Below are positions 9,202-20,160 of a DNA stretch of 64,000 nt, one piece after another. Below the pieces are notes generated by a model. It was not told where the DNA came from. It worked only from the letters and a program-made list of their open reading frames with translations, and ran no database searches. This DNA is from Cornus controversa (lineage: Eukaryota; Streptophyta; Magnoliopsida; Cornales; Cornaceae): positions 79,660,533-79,724,532 of the forward strand of contig CM048845.1 of NCBI GenBank assembly GCA_026545225.1. The letters run 5' to 3'. Numbering within the stretch: the stretch's first letter is position 1; every line of letters begins with the position of its first letter. The position numbers were made by a program, and so were the translations under genes.

Positions 9202-11888
9202 ATGGGTGAGACTGGATATTTTAGCCGCTACCACTCCTGGACCCTTTGTGATGATCGAACAGTGTCTTCTAGAAAATGCAGTGGTTGTCGCCGTGAAATC
9301 TCAGGTCCGGGCTACCGTTGCTCTCGGAACTGTCGCTCATGCCAAGGCAGCTTTTCCATCGACGAAGCATGTTATCAATTGCCGTCTCAGATCACACACC
9401 CACTTCACCTACAACATACTCTCACAATCGACCAAAAAGTAAATTACGGTCGGTGCGATGTCTGTGGGTTGAAGGAGTTGGGATTCTTCTACAGTTGTTG
9501 TTCTTCTGATTGTAAATTTAAAGTCGACCTTGTTTGCGCTTGGCTGAATCCCACAAAAAACCATGAAAGCAGTACTACTACTACTACTCATGAACATCAT
9601 CATCTGGGTGATCAAAGACATCCCTTCATTCTATGTGAAATGGTTAAGAATTTTGGTCGTCGCTGCTCTGCTTGCAGGCTAATGATTGAGGATTCCATGA
9701 TCTAAGTTTGCATCCAATGCAAAATTTTGCTGCACAAATCATGCGCCGAGTCTCCTCTAGAGATCAAACACCATTTTCACCCACAACATCCTCTCTTTCT
9801 TTTGGCAACCCCATATCGTGATTACGTTTCAGATGATGCTGATGGTGTGTTTGATAAAATATTTTACGATAGCCAGTGCCATGACTGTGGGTACCGTGGG
9901 ATGCGCTTCTTCTTCAGCTGTTTGGAGTGTCAATTTCAACTAGACGTTACATGCGCTTCGCTGACACCAACTAAATCCCATGAAGTTGGTGGTGGTCATG
10001 ATGATGAGCACCAATTTGATGATCAACTACAACATGTGGGCCAAAATCATCCATTGATTGTATGTGATGTGAACAAGAATTTTAGCCCTTCCTGCTCTGC
10101 TTGTTTACTATCTTTTGAAGATTCCATGATGATCTATGTTTTCCTTGAATGCAAACTTCTACTGCACAGATCCTGCACTAAATTGCCAACAGAGATCCAA
10201 CACCCCTTCCACCCACAAGGCTCTCTCACCTTCCTTCTACAACCCCCTTATGGCAAGGTTGGGGGATTTTTAAAATGCGAAGTATGTTTGGGGTCAATTA
10301 ATTATGGCTGCAGCTACAAATGTTCTAATTCAGATGATCACAAGATACTTAGGAAAAGATTAGATATTCCTATGTTAAGAAAATTGGACCCCTTTCGTGG
10401 TGGCGAAATTGAGCTTAAATGTAATTTCTATATGCATGCTAAATGTGCTTCACTAAAGCCCACCATAAGTTCTATTAGTCACCCTCACCCTCTTGCTTTG
10501 ATTAAGGCAAAGGAATCATTCAAATTCTTACGGAAGTCATGGCTCTGCTACAAATGTTTGAACAATCTCCCCTCCCTTGTATTCCGATGTGTGGTGTGCA
10601 ACTATAATATCCATATCGCTTGTCACCCATCGTTACCACACTCCATCAAATATGACTCTCACAGACATCCCCTTACCCTCACCTATTCTCCAGTCAAAGA
10701 CTCTCCAGATGAAGATGAGGACGCGGAGTTGTACTGTGATGCATGCGAGACAAGAAGAAAGCTAGTTGACCCCGTCTATTATTGTGTTGAATGCCACTTT
10801 GTTACTCATGTTGACTGTGACCATGTGCTCCTTCAGGTACATTTACAGTTGGTTATACCTAAAAAAAAGACATGACAAATATCATCTTTGCTTGATTCTT
10901 AGGAATGACTGATATTGTGATTAAAGAGTAACCCTAAACATAAATTACAAATTTTTTTCATACCTGCATCTTAAGAACTATGTCTGGTGTCATCTAACCT
11001 AATCATAAATGGAATTTTTAGATTTAAGGTGAGTCCAGTCTAATTTCAATTGATCAGTTCTCTGGCTTTCTGGCCTTCGCTTTTGTACAAACACCTTCAG
11101 TGCATTATAAACTTACCTTAGGCCTACATATATGAATATGTATGTATTAGCAAGAACATGTAGGAAGCATGGGGCAGCTGAAGTAGTAGAAGACTACACC
11201 TATGTATTGAAAACTATTAGAAAGGAAATCAAAATTTTACAACATAGATGATGTAGTTGTCGTCGTTGAACTTCAACCTGTTGTGATACTGCTACACTCT
11301 GACTGCGAATAATAGTCACCCTACTGGGGCGCTTGAACTGCCCTGAAATTTTCTGAAGAATTGGAGAGACCATCTCTAATTCTTTCAGTTAGATCAAAGC
11401 AAGTCATATAATCAGTAGCTTTGTCCACCCTCAGGTGTGGCTGTTTTGCCAAATGGGTTCTACTTGTGACATCATTCAACAACATACCAAGCTAAAGGCA
11501 CAGAACCCATTTGGCTGTTTTACCAAATGGGTTCTTCTTGCTCTCTCATCTGTTTCGAATCTACTGTCAACATGTAAAAATAAATTTCGTAAATTTATTA
11601 TTTATTTATTTATTTATTTTTTGAGTTGGTTATCAGGTTGTACGTCTACTAGAGGAAGATTCGTCCTTGACATTCAAAAGTGAGGATACAAAGTTGGAAA
11701 CTTCAACAGATGTGATTAAAGAGAACATTGATGAAGATATTGCAAAGCTTCGCGCGAAAGTGGAGGCACGTAAAGCAGACCTAGCGGTACGGAAAGCAGA
11801 GCTAAAGGATTTGATAGCAAAATTAGAAGAACTTGAAAAGAAGCGTTCACAACATCATGCACCTGGAATGTCAAACTCGGGCAGCTAA
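9202..11888 (+). pseudogene. DC1 zinc-finger gene copy d, interrupted by one nonsense codon
   Basis: This is a two-exon DC1 gene. Exon 1 is 9202-10836 (ATG at 9202, MGETGYFSRYHSWTLCDD) and ends CAG|GTACAT. The intron is 10837-11636. Exon 2 is 11637-11888 (after TATCAG, starting VVRLLEEDSSLTFKSED). The frame is continuous except for TAA at 9703-9705, where the sister gene at 22548 has TAT (Tyr) in EDSMIYVC. Translation would stop after 167 residues, within the second zinc module. Later modules remain well conserved, so the lesion is young, or the gene makes a short isoform. Exon 2 encodes a charged coiled coil and stops at SNSGS. Just past that stop the same frame still reads YRFVVMVALIVV, the decayed relic of the family's C-terminal membrane tail. 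One module also shows C-to-F (MIYVFLEC). Confidence 0.85.
10837..11636 (+). other. Intron of DC1 copy d
   Basis: This 800-nt intron is bounded by GTACAT and TATCAG. It is homologous over most of its length to the 770-nt intron of the 22548 gene, including a segment reading GGGGCAGCTGAAGTAGT in both. A 30-bp direct repeat (TGGCTGTTTTGCCAAATGGG and a near copy) lies at 11440 and 11511. No coding sequence is seen. Confidence 0.7.
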
Positions 11889-14002
11889 TTGGATTGGTTC
11901 AATGAGAGTCTGGCTGTGATAAAATGCAAGTATAGGTTTGTCGTGATGGTTGCTCTGATCGTAGTGTAATTTTTGATACAGCAGTGTCTCGAATTGTATT
12001 CGAGATATGTATTAAAAAAAGTAAAAATGTCTTCTACTTTGTTATATATTTCACTCTATTAAAATCGATTGGAGTGATTAGATTGTTCTTCTAACAATAA
12101 ATTGGATTGGGTTTCTCGTTCTATTATTTTTTATTTTACATATATGTATATAGGAAAATGCTAAACGTAATGAAATTTTATCATGAATTGCCTTCATGAA
12201 TGATGTAGCAAGTGATAATAACATTGACATTCCGTGTATGGGGGAATCCCACCAATACTAACTCACCGTTTAATTGCCTCATCATTCAAGATAAAAATTT
12301 ATGAAATATTTTCATGACGTGTAGCATTGCTCATGTATATATACGCTCTTTTGCGTACTCTCTCTTTAGAACTCTTTGTTTATCTAATTATTCACACATG
12401 TGCATGTTATTCACACGTACATCACATGTAAATAACTGAAAAAATTAGAGTTCTTATTCAAGAGATTACTGAAAAAATTAGAATTTTTATTCACGAGAAA
12501 AGAATTATAGATTTAATGAAATGATATTTCAAACAAAAAATTCCAAATTGAATTCAAGTTATTTTTTTATTGGAATTTGGATTTTATATTGATAATAAGT
12601 TTTGTTATTTTTTTTTCTCTATCTTACTCTATATTTTTTTAAAAAAAATTGCTTTTACAATACACAACTTGCCATATCAAGACTTGACAAAAATAAAAGT
12701 TGTCGTATCATCCATCCATCGGCCACTAGATACTATATCGTGAAAATAATTTGTGATGTTTAGGATTTTCATTTTGATATTACATTTACTTCCTTTAATA
12801 TTGTTATCCGTAAGAATTCACCTTCATATGATATGCTAGAGCGTCATAGAAATCAAATTTTACAAAAAAAAGTAAAGAAAAATTATGCCAATGAAAAACT
12901 CACCAGCCCACCTCCATCACGGGCTTAGCGAGGCGGGCTTTTTACCCAAACTAACCCATCTACACACACACGCTCATAGACAAATTTTTGTCCAATGCTT
13001 TGCTCACTATGCAGACATGAAGCCATCAGTATCATCCTATTGGCAGTATTTTATGATAGCTAATGAGGAAGATTCAGTAACACTTAAATAAGGAGGAAAG
13101 AACTTGATCACTTGTCAGCAGCAAGAACATTTAATAAGGGGCCACGACAAAGAAAAATGAATTGGCAATTCACACCATAAAGACTTCAAGAAAGAAAGGG
13201 CCAATTGGTGCAGTTTAGACCAACATATGGTGAAGTCTTCTTGTTTAATTCCAATTAATTGATGAGGTGGGTCCCTCTCAAACTACATTCTCATGACCCA
13301 GAGTTTTTTCCATTGGAAATTTCCATATCTGATTTTAAGTCAACGTTATGCAGTGATATAGAGATACTCTCAAAATCTGTTACAAACTGCTCTCATTTTT
13401 TTACTTTTCTATCTATATATGAAACACTTTACAAGAACAAACAATATAGTATAGTCGGCTAGAAACTTGGTTTCAAGTGGACTAATTTCGGTGTCAAAAT
13501 TTCAAATCATCAAGTTGTAATTTTATTGTTTATTTTCTGTTTAGATCATCATAGATGGACAAGTACATCAACACTGTTAATTTGAATGAGACCATCACTT
13601 AGAACATGTAAAAGTGTGACATCACAATGCACATGTAGTTGGGTTGAATTAGGGTTCTAAAAATAATGTTTTAAATATAATTTTTTAGAAAGTACAACCG
13701 ATTGGAAATTTCTCAACCGATTCATCTGCTCTCGGGACTTTGGTTATGCAGAGTTCAACGAGTTGAAAATTTTTCAACCTGTTCAAAAGGTCTCGTTTCT
13801 AGACTTACAACAGAGTGTAATCGGTTGATAATTTTTCATTCAGTTTTATAAATTAAAATAATTAAAAATCAATCTAAAAACTGAAGGAACCGAAAATTAT
13901 CTTAAACTTGCATCTCTCTTCTGTTTAAAATCTACTATCCACATGTAAAATCAAAATTTTTTTTAACATTTTCCTTTTATTTTATATTTTTTTGGTTATA
14001 AG
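11889..14002. other. Intergenic DNA between copy d and orphan exon 2; no gene
   Basis: Apart from the MITE at 12153-12332 and the tail-anchor relic to about 11970, this stretch is AT-rich and has no frame longer than about 85 codons with recognisable similarity. Short frames at 12885 and 13259 have no domain or codon pattern that I would call real. Confidence 0.5.
12153..12332. mobile_element. MULE-type MITE, copy 1
   Basis: This 180-bp non-coding element has imperfect terminal inverted repeats (GGAAAATGCTAAACGTAATG at the left; GAGCAATGCTACACGTCATG as the complement of the right end). A perfect 9-bp target-site duplication, ATGTATATA, flanks it (12144-12152 and 12333-12341). Nine-base duplications are the hallmark of Mutator-like transposases. 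A close copy is at 36479-36658. Confidence 0.88.
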
Positions 14003-14345
14003 GTTGTACGTCTACTAGAGGAAGAGTTGTGCCTCACTTGCAAAACTGAATATACAAAGTTGGAAACCACAAGGGAAGTGATTAAAGAGAACATTGATGA
14101 AGTGGTTGGTGATGCAATGAAAGCTGAGGAGACAAAACTGAAGAATGATGCAGGGAAAGTGAAAAGGTAGAGATTAGAGAGATTTTTGAAGAGACTAGTT
14201 ATGTTTTGGAAAAAAAGAGATGGAAGGGACAAAGCCGGAGATTGAAACATTAGGCGAAGAGATTGAGTTGATTAGAAAAGAGGTACAGACACAAAATTCT
14301 TTTAAAAGAAGTTAGAGGCGCTAATAAGAAAGCTAGTTACTCAAG
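14003..14345 (+). pseudogene. Orphan DC1 exon 2 (type 22548)
   Basis: After a near-canonical acceptor (ATAAG at 13998-14002), the frame reads VVRLLEEELCLTCKTEYTKL and continues IKENIDEVVGDAMKAEETKL, matching exon 2 of the 22548 gene (24914 on). A stop appears at about 14170, and frame changes follow while homology persists (EKKEMEGTKPEIE, GEEIELIRKEVQTQ). No DC1 first exon lies upstream within 2 kb except that of copy d, which has its own exon 2. It is a leftover of a deleted gene, or conceivably an alternative last exon of copy d. Confidence 0.75.
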
Positions 14346-14784
14346 GAGAAACATGCAAATAAGTTATATTTATAGTAGAAGCTAAGTAAGGTCAATCGTT
14401 GGATCATCAAATACGTGAATGGCCGAGATAAGAGTTGACGACAATAGATTATTCTCCATATGAGATACGGGTTGAAGCTGACAGAGATGGGACATTCGAA
14501 CTGTTGCGTCAAATGAGATGGAGCGTCAAATTGGGGCGCCTTTTCTGATGTCAGGAACTTGAATGCTTTGTTATTGAGTCCGACTTGTCCAACACATAGG
14601 CATAAGTTGATTTGATAGAATAGATGAGGTCGGTCTTGGTAAGGGTCAGCCGTTGATGGATTCTCTTGCTTTGAAGATAATGTTCTTCGCATGAAGACTA
14701 CCAAAACGGGATTCAAGGTGCTGACATGGCACTTTTTTTTTTTTTTTTTTTCTATGTCATCCGTCATTCCTTCAGATACTGATT

Positions 14785-15060
14785 CTTCCAGAGCAGAGAT
14801 GGAGAGAACAGAGCTGGATAGTGATGCATGTGCAAGTGAAGATGATCGAGTTGGTTAGAGATATTGAAAATATATTTTACCTTTGTTGAACTAAATGAAG
14901 AGATAACAATGCTTCGTCAGAAGGTGGTAAGAGATTTTGGAAACTCTTCCGTTGTTGAACTAGATGAAGAGATTGCAGCAAAGGTAGAGGCACAAAAAGC
15001 AGAACTAGAGATTGTGCTGCAAAACTTTAAGGCACTTGAGGAGGAGCATTCTATTTGACA
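14785..15060 (+). pseudogene. Orphan DC1 exon 2 (type 31591)
   Basis: Fragments encoding MERTELDSDAC, then VVELDEEIAAKVEAQKAELE and ALEEEHSI, match exon 2 of the 31591 gene rather than that of 22548. The region lies about 430 bp downstream of the other orphan exon 2, so the two exon-2 types sit side by side without first exons. The intervening 14375-14758 is unrelated sequence ending in a T22-like tract (14731-14752), possibly a small insertion. The pair suggests a hybrid or doubled 3' end left by deletions in the cluster. Confidence 0.7.
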
Positions 15061-16130
15061 GTAAATCGTGCCTTTGGTTAAGACGCTGATTTTGTTGAGT
15101 AGTGTGCTGGCCTGCGAGGACCTTTAAGTCCGATTTTGCCGTTCGTTTAAGTCAGTTATCAAGAGGCCAAGTGAATTCATATGTCAAGCAAATATTCCTA
15201 GTGCTATGGCTGAGGTGGCCTATTGAATTATTATAATTTTTTTTATCTCGTAAATAACACTTAATAAGAGATATGTAACATAATCATTATTAACATTAAT
15301 TGTGGATGAGGATTTATTACAATTTTTTGGGTGTCGAACCATCTTCGTCCGAGGTACACTCAAACAATTGAATTTTTAATTTGGACAGCTATAACTTAAA
15401 AGCAATAAATGTTAATTACTTAAATGAAAGACAAGAAGGCAATAAATGCAAGCAATTTAAAAACCTAAGTTACACAGAGAAAATAAATGCAACAAAGAGC
15501 AAATGGTAAGCAAGGTGAGGCCTTGGGCTATGATTGCTCGAAAGCAAAAAGATTTGTTCAGGTATCTGTTGGGAATCGGATGTTTGTTTTGTTTATGTGA
15601 TGTTTGGACCTCTTCTCTATTGGATGAAACCCTTTATTTATAAAAGAAGTCTTGCATGGCTTGAGTCTTCGAACAACCTCGATAGTTGGATTAAACTCCA
15701 CATGGACGGCTTGTGATTGATTCCTCGAACTATTCCGCATGTAATTGAGACATCTAATTAGAAGAAACCAAACTTAGTTTGGTTACTTTTTCAATTGCTT
15801 GGAAGACCTTGGCTCACGTGAGTGACACATGTACTTGATATGATCATTTGGGATCATTCTCTATATCAAAGCATTAAATGCACCCATTTTTCTATCTCAT
15901 AATGTATTAAATTCCCTTTCACAACATATTTTGCATATCTTGTAACAGAAAATATATTCGACTGAATAAAAGGCATCGGTCGTGGTTGTTTCTTTTTTAA
16001 TCAACTGAGTGGGCATTTTATCCATGAATGAATCTAATATTGGTGTCTAAGGATAGATCGGGTGGGTTAAGGCCGAGGATTGATGTAATTATACAAACAA
16101 GAAAACCTTATCCAATCCAAGACATCCTTA
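15061..16130. other. Intergenic DNA, nothing recognised
   Basis: This is AT-rich DNA with no convincing coding frame. Short frames on both strands at 15534-15740 overlap each other and show no domain. A 17-bp near-repeat (CCAATCCAAGACATCCT) at 16106 and 16195 marks the edge of the duplicated block that begins at 16133. Confidence 0.4.
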
Positions 16131-16132
16131 CA

Positions 16133-18893
16133 AGTGTAACTTGCTTGTTTTCAGATACATTAAAATACTTGAAAATTTTCTCAAATTCTTTGAGCCAATC
16201 CAAGACATCCTCAATAATAAAACTTTTATGAAAACTTAGTAAATCAAGTTTTCTTTGAAACTCACAATTGTCTGTATATGTACAAATTCTATCACGTCTT
16301 CCTCAATCACGTCAACCTTAACAACTCCTCTAAATCCAAACTCTTCATCATTAGAATAATTTGTATAGGTTGGAGGCCTACGTAGATGTACAAGAACAAA
16401 ACCCATGTTCGGTTAGCTGTGAATGTGTTTGATTGTTATCTCTATATATGATTGCGATGTGATAATATATTTCCAATGTGTCAAACGAATAGGGATTAAT
16501 TCCTAACAAAACTAAGAACACAATAATCATTATAATTGAATATCAATAGATATCATAATTCGCAATAGTAATAAATATTCTTAGTTAAGGATTTTTGCCT
16601 TCAATAGAAAAAATCTAGGCATAATTAGATACGATTGACCAAAGTGAAATTAAGTTTGTAATGACTGTAAAGTTATAAAACATTAATAGTCACGTGCACC
16701 CAATTTAATTTAAGATGATCATCTCGTGCCAGAGGTTATCTTATTTGCTAAAGCTTTTGGATTCTGACCTCCAATACAGACAGAAAAGTTCACTCAAGTG
16801 GGATCAGTGAACCATTTTTTTTGACAAGTTGGTCTACTAAGTAATCATATCAAAACTAGAAATGGGTGTTGATATTATAGAAGTGACTTCAAAAGCAGGT
16901 TCCAATTTAAATTGGTTTCTATATACATGAAACAACTGGCATGACGATAGGTTCCACGAATGAAGTAGAATTCGAATAAGTTGTTCATTTAATTTCAGAC
17001 TACGGAAGGAAAGTTTGACAGTGAAATCGAATCCATTTACATTGACTACACATAAACAGAGAGTTAAGGTTCTGAGATATAAATTTGTAATTGGCATATT
17101 TCGGTGATCAAAACTTGGTTGATCGAGTTGTAATGTTTGTTTTATTTTATATCTCGATCATCAAACGTCTTTGAGCTGATACTCAAGTGCATAGACACAG
17201 TTCAATCAGTATGAACACCATATAGTACAGGTAAGTACGGTGAGAATACCTTGCACTTTATATTTCTAAGCCTATTTTGGAAAACTAGGATTTTTCAAAA
17301 TAGGACCGGTCCCCAATTTTTAGGACCGATCCAACTTTGTTCGGTATTTTTGATTTCTACATGTTTTTACAAAGTCCCACCAGTCCTAGTATTTGGGCAC
17401 TGGTCCCATTATCCTGTTCCAAATAGAAAATTAATTTTGACGAAAATCCTGATTCCTATTGGGTTTGAAACTTTTAGAAGAGTTCTATATTGGTCTAAAA
17501 ATTGTTTCCCAAGAAGGATTCGGACACCCTTGCCTATATATATGTATCTATGTTTTCTTTACAAAATATGTCTAGAGAATAAATATTTTTAGAGAGAGAA
17601 AACTTATAGAATATAATTAGGGTGAACTATCTGTCTATATTTGGAGAACACACGTCTATTATTCACGAGTGATATTTAGGATGATATTCTACTACTGATT
17701 GGCTGTTTAGAGACTTCAAATCATTAGTTAATCAGAGTATTGGATTTGTAGTTCTTCTCTTACTTGCTGAGGAAGAAAGGTGAACCAGATTGCACTAGCT
17801 ACGAAAGGAACAAAATAGTTGTTGAGTGTTTTTATTCTTCTAGCATCTTTTCTATAAGGATCATGACGTTAGTCGAAAATCTACAACAGTTGGACCTGAA
17901 ATCACAATTGTACGCCTGAGGTGTTCCGCATCAGATTATTGACAGAGTGAAGAGGGGTGTGAGTCTAAGACAGAGTCTGTTCTATTTTACTTCATTATAG
18001 TGGATTAGTTGATTTATGTTAATTGATAATTTGACTTAAAATCAAATCAATTTGAAAAATTAAGCAAACGAGTAAGTGAACCTATTCACCCCCTTTAAGT
18101 TTTAAATTACTTTTGCATTTTTTATTTTTTATTTTTGTCTTCACATGCTTTTTGCATGTATATATATGTGTATCAATTACTTAAAATTTAATAACTTTGA
18201 TTACAAATTGAATTTTTTGATGAAATCATTTCTGTTAAAAAGAGAATTTTGAGAGTTACAGTTTAAGTACCACTTAGGCTATATTTTGACTTTAGACAAA
18301 AAAATTATAAAATTTTCATGTTAAAAAGGTCTAAAAAAAGCTTTAACATATACATGTGTATATAATATTTAGATTAATTTATTTGTGTGAAAAATTATTT
18401 AATTATGTGAATAGTGAAAATTAAAAAAAGCTCTTGTGAAGTTAAAATTTAAAGATTCTAATATAGTGATGTAACTGCCTAAAATATTGACCACAATTTG
18501 AATATGAAAAAGCAACTTTATCAAGCTGGTGTAATAGCTTTCAGTTAGTCTGCAATGAAAAAGAACATGTTAAACAAAAATACTGTTCTACAAATTTCCT
18601 TCCCTTGAGAATTACTTGTATATATGTATATACCATCAGATCTTTCACCTAAAGTTCATGGTTGTGAACACATCTTATTTACCTAGCTAATAATGGTGGG
18701 ACACTATCCCTTCCTCAATCATTTTCTGTAACAGCTTTTGCTTTCTTTTTTCTTCAATCTACTTTAATTTTTCTAAGGCAATCCACGTAAGATTATTTAT
18801 TATATTGGCATTAAAGCTTTTGTTTTATTTCTTCTTTCTGTACATCACCGACACAAACTTTGAGATGGGGGAAACTCAACATTCCAGCCCCAA
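16133..18893. repeat. Segmental duplication, left copy
   Basis: This block is paralogous, in the same orientation, to 19975-22331. It holds, in order, a minus-strand gypsy gag start (16133-16300), an unassigned segment, a plus-strand copia LTR fragment (about 17074-18120), and a DC1 promoter ending in MGETQHSSP codons (start codon at about 18866). It differs from the right copy mainly by keeping more of the LTR end (18003-18520). At 18893 the DC1 sequence is cut off and joined directly to gypsy protease sequence. Confidence 0.88.
17074..18120 (+). mobile_element. Copia LTR fragment (same family as LTR at 62200-63487)
   Basis: The sequence from GATATAAATTTGTAATTGGC to the block AAGCAAACGAGTAAGTGAAC matches the LTR at 62200-63487, including GAAGAGGGGTGTGAG and the end region before CACCCCC. 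The first 100 bp and the last 50 bp of the LTR are missing, and no internal element sequence follows, so it is a truncated LTR. Confidence 0.8.
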
Positions 18894-20160
18894 TATCATA
18901 TTGCCAAGGACACCCCGATAACAGATGACACACGTCCATCTTGACCACATCACAGACGGTCTCATCTTTGTAATACTTGCCAATGGAGAATGAAATTCAG
19001 CAGATTTTAGTTAGCTTAGTCTCAGAACCTTTTTTTATCCACCCGATTTTGTAGGGGGATTGATGCTTCTCAGTCTTCAACTACAGTTTCTTGACTAAGG
19101 CCTTTGACACAATGTTTTTTAAGCTGCCACTATCCATAATTACATCACAAATATTCTGGTTAATTGTGCATTAGGTACGAAAGATACTATGTCAGTTTCT
19201 TGCTTCAATACAAATAACAACCCCTGAACTACATAGTTAACCCGACCACCATTATCATAACCAGCAAATTCAGCATCATCATACTCATCTTGAGCATCAT
19301 TATTCAGTTCCTCATCATCAATGCCTGGCTTATCATCTTCACCCTCTACTACATTCACTCACCGACAGTTAACACTTATTGGATCGATGACCAGATTCTT
19401 GGTGGTGATATCACTTACCTAGCCCAGCAAGTTGCCTCTATTGTCCCCTACTACCACCAGCGTCTTTGGATTGTTGCTGTTATTGGGCCTGTTGTGGTTA
19501 CTGTTGCGAAATAGCTGTTTGTTTTCTTTTATTCTATGAGGTACGGGAATCAGAATATGATATGTTTGACTCCTAATATCGCGAGAGTGGTCATGCCAAT
19601 TGTATCTCCATCTTATAAGCCAAATTAACAATTTCTGATAGATTCTAGACTGTATGCATAGTAATTTGATCTTGGATTGCCGATCATAACCCCCTAGTAG
19701 ATCTCACCACCTACTGACTATCAGTCTCTGATAGGTTGTTGTGTGCACTTAGCCAATTGAACTCCTCTGTATACTCGCTAATAGATCGGTTCCCCTGCCT
19801 GCAGTCCTAATATTTGTTGTACAACATCTACTCATAATATGGTGGTAGAAATTTAACTTTTAACAACCTTTTCATCTTGTACCACGATTGCACAGGTTAT
19901 TTTCCATGGCTCATCCGATTAGTCTTTGTCTGTTTTCACCAAGCTGAAACCAATCATTTAAGCTTGAACGCAACAAGTGTAACTTGCTTGTTTTCAAATA
20001 CATTAAAATACTCGAAAATTTTCTCAAATTCTTCGAGCCAATCCAAGACATGCTCAATAATAAAACTTCCATGAAAACTTAGTAAATCAAGTTTTCTTTG
20101 AAACTCAGGATTGTCTGTATATATACAGATTCTATCACGTCTTCCTCAATCATGTCAACC
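18894..20160 (-). mobile_element. Ty3/gypsy gag-protease relic
   Basis: Minus-strand pieces read, from 20160 downward, DLLSFHGSF, LDWLEEFEKIFEYFNV, YKMKRLLKVKFLPP, YNKYQDCRQGNRSISEYTEE and FNWLSAHNNLSETDSQ, which is a retrotransposon gag domain of gypsy type. After this come a decayed zinc knuckle (YHHQESGHRSNKC, first Cys replaced by a stop), an acidic linker (19360-19260) and a protease-like region down to 18894. Several in-frame stops make it dead. Reverse transcriptase and integrase are absent. The gag start is also present in the left duplicate at 16133-16300. Confidence 0.82.

Noticed and set aside
19290-19514. Plus-strand hydrophobic 74-codon frame
   Set aside because: It is the antisense of the gypsy acidic linker and zinc-knuckle region; the minus-strand gag-protease explanation is better.
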